Both the position numbers and the translations under genes were made by a program. The notes beneath the pieces were generated by a model. The model made no database searches. It saw only the letters and a list, made by a program, of their open reading frames with translations, and was not told the DNA's origin. From NCBI GenBank assembly GCA_027575765.1, contig JANBPT010001208.1:1-12431 (forward strand): 12,431 nt of DNA, read 5' to 3'. This document shows positions 8,511-12,431 of this stretch, in pieces. Within the stretch, counting starts at the first letter, position 1; each line of letters starts with the position of its first letter. This stretch comes from Tieghemiomyces parasiticus. Its lineage: Eukaryota; Kickxellomycota; Dimargaritomycetes; Dimargaritales; Dimargaritaceae.

Positions 8511-10871
8511 CTAGGCCACTGACTTTTGCCGCTTGCGGCCAAACGACCCGCCCCGGTTTTTGTTATTTTGGTGCCGCTGAAACTTATTCCCGGGGTCGGC
8601 AAAGTGGTTGACCTTCCGACGGGCCTTCTTGCCCTTACCCCGGTCGAGAGCCCGGTCCCAGGCGTCCGGGGCGACGTTCTTGACCTTTTTGGCCTGGATC
8701 TCGGCAAGGACGCGGCGTTGGGCCAATTTGAGGTCCCGGCGGCGTTGCTTGGCACTATCGAGAGTGACCGCGCCTCCATTGTGGGCTGTCGCCGCCCCAG
8801 TGTCACCATCGTCCCAGGACTTGACTGTGGTCTTCAGGTCCTTCACCTGGAAGGTACGCTTGGCCGGGGCCGAATTGGGACGCGGCCGCGGGGTCGCCGG
8901 AGGTGTATGCACGGTTGGGGACGAATGGTGGTGAATGGCGTCCAGTTTGCGTTTTAAACTGCCGGGTTTGACCGGCGAGGCGACGCGCGGCGTGCCGGGG
9001 CTATCAGATAGATCGCTGACGGTCCAGCCCGTGCCGATCGCGGTGGCGGTAATGGTGGTAGCAGCCCGCGTGGGAGTGCTAGTGCCGGAGGACGCAGTGG
9101 ATGAGGCCGTGGGCCATCGAGACGTAGCCGCCGCCCTGACCCCGTTGGTCGGGGTTGCGGGCTTAACCACGTTGGACATTTTAACCGGCGACGCGGCTTT
9201 GGCTTCGATTAGAGAAGCTGTGGATGGCCCAGACTTAACCGATGCTGGGGTCGGGATCAGCTCGGCCTGGGGCATTAATGGCGTCACGGGGCGGCTATGG
9301 GGTTTCGTGGACAACTTGGGGTTGGCCTTGTGTTCCAGGGGTCGGGTGGCGGGCGAAGCTGGCTTGGCGGGCGGGGCTGGGGGTCGAAGACGCGCAAACT
9401 CCTCCGGGCTCAATAGCTCGCCTTGGTCGTCAGCGTCGGCGCTACCCGACCGGGGAGACGCGGAGTCCGGGTGGAGGCGCATCCGCTTGGAGACCGGTGT
9501 TTGGCCCGGGGACCCCAGTGAAGCGGTGCGATCCTTTGGGGCGGGAGACCGGTTGGCCGCGGCCTTGTCTGTGCGCACGTAAAACAGGAGGTAGGCCGAG
9601 CGGGTCAGTACGGTGTTTAGGCTAGCCTGGGACACGGACGAATCATCCATGCGGAACCAGATCCCAGCGGGCGACTTGACGTAACAGAAGTAGTGGCCCG
9701 AGTGACAAGATCCTCCAGAGTGTACAAGTACGCCGTAAAGGGCGTACCGCGTGTGGGTTTCCGCGGTGCGGCGGGACGGGCTGATGAACGGAGCGAGGTC
9801 CAGGGACTCCGGGTAGTCAACATGCTTGTTGATCTTGCCGTCGAACATGCTGTGACCGAAACTGAAGCGTTTGAGCTGAATAGTCAGCACTTCGGGGGTT
9901 TGGTACACCGTCATTTGCTTACGGGCGTCCACGAGCGTGTTGCACTTTTCACATTTGTACTTATTGGCCCCACTCAATGATTCCGGTTTTGTGAAGGTCT
10001 GCAGGGCGCGCTCCACCGAACTGCAGTGGCGCACCTCGAGGCTCAGGTCCAAGAAAGGGTCGAAGGTGTTGGAATCGTGCTGGCACTGGCCACAACGAAT
10101 CTGGCTCTGCAGATAGCCACCAAAGATACCGTGGACTAGAGTGGTTTCCTTGATGCGGTGGTCCATCTTGGGATCGAACCCAGTGAGGCAAGACTTCTGC
10201 ATGGCCTCAACCACGTAGCGCAGAAACTCGTGCGAATCCTCCTGACGACCGAGCCGCATGTGCTTGGCGATAGCCTTGAGCCGTCCAGCGAACGTCTTGG
10301 GGCTAATGGCCTGCTGATGGTGCGAGTGGTGGGCGCCACTCCCGAGGGCTCGGTTCACGTGGCGTTCGAGTTCGCACAGGACACAATAGTCACTGCACTT
10401 GCACTGGCCGGCGTGCCCGTGGGCCAGTAAGTAGTTGGCCAGTGGGGGGGTGTACGTCAGGCACTGCAGGACCGAGTTTAGGAAGCAGGTGTTGCCCAGG
10501 TTGTGTAGGCCCGGGCCAATGGGCCGGATGGACTGCCAACCCAGGGCGAGACGGTCCTTACGGAAGAGGTTGTGGGCCGCACGGCGGAACCCGCTGGCTG
10601 GGTCGACCAGTGGCTGTTGCTTGTGCTGCTGTTGGTGGGCAGTGGCGTTTTGGGCGTCCCGGGACACAGCGTCGGCGTTCACGGCCCGGAACTTGCGTCG
10701 CAGAGCGTCCATTTTGGGGTCGGGCCGGGTCGATTCCTTGAACTCGATACGACGGGTCAGGAAGGGTTGGTCCTGGCGCCCGGTCTGCAGGGCGAGGAGG
10801 TGGTCCACATCGGCTCTACCAGAGCCATGGACGAGGGGTGCCGGTGGGGGATCGACGAGGGAGGGGGCCAT
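8511..10871 (-). CDS. USP36/Ubp10-like nucleolar ubiquitin-specific protease
   Basis: Single exon of 786 residues counted from the ATG at 10871. It is a cysteine deubiquitinase. The USP domain spans about 119-434: GLHNLGNTCFLNSVLQCL with catalytic Cys129, GRQEDSHEFL, a zinc knuckle at Cys260/263 and Cys307/310, VLTIQLKRF, SGGSCHSGHYFCYV with catalytic His393, and WFRMDDSSV with Asp409. A long Ser/Pro/Thr-rich linker follows. The C-terminus reads WDRALDRGKGKKARR at 738 onward, then a basic tail (FGRKRQK), like the C-terminal signature of USP36 (WDxxLDRGKxKK), a nucleolar enzyme acting on rRNA-synthesis and ribosome factors; yeast Ubp10 is related. The basic tail fits nucleolar targeting. An upstream in-frame ATG at 10949 would add 26 residues; its context is weak (C at -3), whereas 10871 has G at -3 and +4. 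A UBP16-like name would also be acceptable. Confidence 0.9.
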   Translation of the reverse strand: MAPSLVDPPPAPLVHGSGRADVDHLLALQTGRQDQPFLTRRIEFKESTRPDPKMDALRRKFRAVNADAVSRDAQNATAHQQQHKQQPLVDPASGFRRAAHNLFRKDRLALGWQSIRPIGPGLHNLGNTCFLNSVLQCLTYTPPLANYLLAHGHAGQCKCSDYCVLCELERHVNRALGSGAHHSHHQQAISPKTFAGRLKAIAKHMRLGRQEDSHEFLRYVVEAMQKSCLTGFDPKMDHRIKETTLVHGIFGGYLQSQIRCGQCQHDSNTFDPFLDLSLEVRHCSSVERALQTFTKPESLSGANKYKCEKCNTLVDARKQMTVYQTPEVLTIQLKRFSFGHSMFDGKINKHVDYPESLDLAPFISPSRRTAETHTRYALYGVLVHSGGSCHSGHYFCYVKSPAGIWFRMDDSSVSQASLNTVLTRSAYLLFYVRTDKAAANRSPAPKDRTASLGSPGQTPVSKRMRLHPDSASPRSGSADADDQGELLSPEEFARLRPPAPPAKPASPATRPLEHKANPKLSTKPHSRPVTPLMPQAELIPTPASVKSGPSTASLIEAKAASPVKMSNVVKPATPTNGVRAAATSRWPTASSTASSGTSTPTRAATTITATAIGTGWTVSDLSDSPGTPRVASPVKPGSLKRKLDAIHHHSSPTVHTPPATPRPRPNSAPAKRTFQVKDLKTTVKSWDDGDTGAATAHNGGAVTLDSAKQRRRDLKLAQRRVLAEIQAKKVKNVAPDAWDRALDRGKGKKARRKVNHFADPGNKFQRHQNNKNRGGSFGRKRQKSVA

Positions 10872-11239
10872 AGCTGAAGTCAAGTGCGGGATAGTAGACG
10901 TGACGCGGTAAATTCGGGCGGGACGGAGGGCCGGGGCGGCGCGGGGCATGCGCCAGGGCAGTTAATGGGGGGGGCAAAAAGGTATGGGCCAGGGAAACTC
11001 GTGCTAGGATTGCAAAGGGCGCGACGGAATCCGCTCGGCTTTGTGCGTCGAAGTGTGGCAGCTGGGGAATGAAAGGGGGAGCGGAGAGGCTAGGCGAAGT
11101 CTAGATACCGGTCGATTGAAAAAAAAAAATGTTGGGCAATACACATCAGGAGGGGGAATATTCTTGCCACCTGAAGCCTACGCCGCTGCCACTCCGTCCA
11201 GGCTAATCAATGCCAAATTTAAAGTGTGCGTCGAACATG

Positions 11240-11269
11240 GGAAGCTGATAGAAAAAAAAACCAGCTTCC
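11240..11269. repeat. 8-bp inverted repeat with A-rich loop
   Basis: GGAAGCTG at 11240-11247 and CAGCTTCC at 11262-11269 are perfect reverse complements around a 14-nt loop containing nine consecutive A. The hairpin is not followed by a T-run on either strand and is far from any stop codon, so no function is assigned. Confidence 0.5.
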
Positions 11270-11636
11270 GGACAGAACAATCAGTACAGCTCGCCCTCAG
11301 CCATATTCAGGGACCTCGAGATGCTTTTGGGCTAATCCAGTGCGCGAAGGAAGTGAGGTGCTTATTGTGCGAGGGGATCAGGGACTAACACTCTCCTAAC
11401 GACTTGCTCCTATTGAGGGCGGGAGGGTTCTACTCCAGGTGAGCTACGGCTACTCTTCCACGCAATCTGGAGTTGACAACAGACGAATATTCCAACTGTG
11501 GACCTACAGGAGACGCTGTGGGAAGGCGGCGGTCCCAGCTAGTAGTTGGTGGCCAACGCCTCTTCTACCTAGTGACCAGATATCAAGCTCCTGTCTAGCT
11601 CTCAATAGCCTTCGACCCTACCGAGCCCCAGATGAT

Positions 11637-11642
11637 CACGTG
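11637..11642. promoter_or_regulatory. CACGTG box upstream of SNF8
   Basis: CACGTG in the context ATCACGTGT, about 275 nt before the SNF8 ATG. It shares ATCACGTG with the box at 7187-7196. A six-base match can occur by chance. Confidence 0.25.
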
Positions 11643-11915
11643 TCCCTATTTTCAGCCGGTTGAGAGAGGCAGGAGGGAGCAATTAAGCCTCCGCCTGGCG
11701 GGCCCCATCAAGGCACTCGTCATGTGGCCCGAGCCAAGCTGTCAGGGTCCCGTGCTCTTAGTGTACATTTCCTCAGTCCATTTTCATTTGGACCTGAATC
11801 CCACCGTTCGACCTCCCGTGCCTGGTCCACCCCATACCCATTCGCGATAACCAGTACATAATCAAGTTCACGGCATCTGGTGCCCATAGCCGTCCGACCC
11901 CGCATACCTGTCAAC

Positions 11916-12431
11916 ATGAGTCGCCGTCGTGTAGGCCTATCTCGCATTCACTATGAGATGAACAATAAGGTAGCGCACAGTACCATGGCTAGAAGAGCGG
12001 AAGGTGGTCGTGGCACCCATGCCTCGGTGGATATTGGCAACCTCTGCCCTGCCCATCGGGAGACCCGCAATGACTTTCCTTTCAAGCAACACGATATAAT
12101 TAACCGGTTGACCAGCCACTAACATCTTGACGGCTCTACTCAACCATTGCACATTTCCCCCCAGGAGCACTTTAGAGAAGCCGGAAGCAACATTGCTGCC
12201 ACCGAAGTCGAGCAGGTAGGTTGCCATTGCTAGAGTCACTTTGTACTACGGTACTCATTGTCGGTTCGATGGGCCACATGGACCGATGTCGCCACTCACG
12301 CTGTTACTCTCCACGCTACTCGTTAAATCCCACCAGCTCCAAGGCCAGCTCAATGTATTCAAATCCTACCTTGAGGATTTCGCCCGGAAGCACCAGAAGC
12401 AGATTCGCAGCAACCCAGCGTTTCGCTCTCA
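11916..12431 (+). CDS. SNF8: Snf8/Vps22, ESCRT-II subunit (5' part)
   Basis: Three exons are visible: 11916-11969, 12165-12215 and 12337 to the right edge. They encode 66 complete codons of a protein usually near 250 residues. ESCRT-II (Vps22, Vps25, Vps36) sorts ubiquitinated cargo into multivesicular endosomes and nucleates ESCRT-III. The spliced product starts MSRRRVGLSRI (human MHRRGVGAGAI), continues EHFREAGSNIAATEVEQ, then LQGQLNVFKSYLEDFARKH and QKQIRSNPAFRS. The last part parallels human 'MSKQLDMFKTNLEEFASKHKQEIRKNPEFR'. With both introns removed, it aligns with the human N-terminal helix without gaps. The winged-helix domains lie beyond the window. The ATG at 11916 is chosen because the MxRRxVG start is conserved; an in-frame ATG 36 nt upstream (11880) would add 12 residues not seen in the family. 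Confidence 0.9.
11970..12164 (+). other. Intron 1 of SNF8
   Basis: This 195-nt intron reads gtagcg...ccccag with a canonical branch CACTAAC at 12117-12123, 42 nt before the acceptor. Its length is divisible by three, and the first in-frame stop is the TAA inside the branch site, so read-through looks open for 150 nt. Removing it gives a gap-free match to Snf8. Confidence 0.82.
12216..12336 (+). other. Intron 2 of SNF8
   Basis: This 121-nt phase-0 intron reads gtaggt...caccag with a branch-like CACTCAC at 12293-12299, about 38 nt before the acceptor. It joins TEVEQ to LQGQLNVF, collinear with the conserved Snf8 helix. Confidence 0.85.

Larger units (their letters stand above)
10872..11915. 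promoter_or_regulatory. Divergent spacer, USP gene and SNF8
   Basis: About 1 kb between divergent starts with no gene I can support. Open frames at 11041-11388, 11439-11663 and 11632-11850 lack motifs and do not follow one another. Visible elements are an A-run at 11119-11129, an inverted repeat at 11240-11269 and a CACGTG box at 11637-11642. The segment next to 10871 (10872-10949) may be either the 5' leader or an N-terminal extension of the USP protein. Confidence 0.5.

Noticed and set aside
8935..9582. Plus-strand 215-codon open frame opposite the USP gene
   Set aside because: A shadow caused by GC-rich codons in the Ser/Pro-rich linker of the USP protein; no motif.
10170..10181. tRNA B-box-like GGGTTCGATCCC on the minus strand, and a similar site at 2356-2366
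   Set aside because: Both lie inside well-supported coding sequence (USP domain, RRG7). No A-box or cloverleaf arms surround them.
11041..11388. Plus-strand 115-codon frame before SNF8
   Set aside because: It begins at TTG, has no motif, contains a poly-A run and an inverted repeat, and has no promoter-like context.

Overview
The window comes from a filamentous fungus or close relative. The gene set is fungal: exomer scaffold Chs5 and a mitochondrial Rrg7-type protein alongside general eukaryotic Csl4, USP36/Ubp10, BRO1-domain and Vps22/Snf8 proteins. Genes are compact, with short introns (89-195 nt) carrying recognisable branch points. Coding DNA is GC-rich and some spacers are clearly AT-rich. 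The introns begin with GTAG instead of GTATGT, and several fungal specialities are reduced (Chs5 has no C-terminal tail). I lean towards a non-Dikarya lineage, but this is an inference and no closer placement is supported.

Layout, left to right: (1) minus strand, 1-532: internal and C-terminal part of a BRO1-domain protein, open at the left edge, with no recognisable 5' exons. (2) 533-1735: partly AT-rich spacer with no gene I can support. (3) plus, 1736-2641: RRG7-like mitochondrial protein with a PD-(D/E)XK nuclease-like core. (4) plus, 3278-4228: two-exon CHS5 (exomer core: FN3 plus BRCT). (5) minus, 4772-6705: two-exon, 614-residue polytopic membrane protein of unknown function. (6) 6706-7503: divergent promoter region with a palindromic CACGTG box and nested inverted repeats. 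(7) plus, 7504-8175: CSL4, RNA exosome cap subunit. (8) minus, 8511-10871 (possibly from 10949): USP36/Ubp10-like deubiquitinase, convergent with CSL4. (9) 10872-11915: divergent spacer. (10) plus, 11916 to the right edge: first three exons of SNF8/VPS22 (ESCRT-II).

Functionally the genes are mostly housekeeping and fall into two loose groups. Endomembrane sorting includes the BRO1-domain protein, Chs5 and Snf8. Nucleolar RNA and ribosome biology includes Csl4 and the USP36-like protease. The order looks like ordinary eukaryotic gene mixing and not a cluster. I found no transposon, tRNA, rRNA, CRISPR array or viral remnant. The points most worth following are the BRO1 gene without visible 5' exons, the unknown membrane protein, the large insertion in the Rrg7 nuclease core, the minimal Chs5, and the uniform GTAG splice donors.
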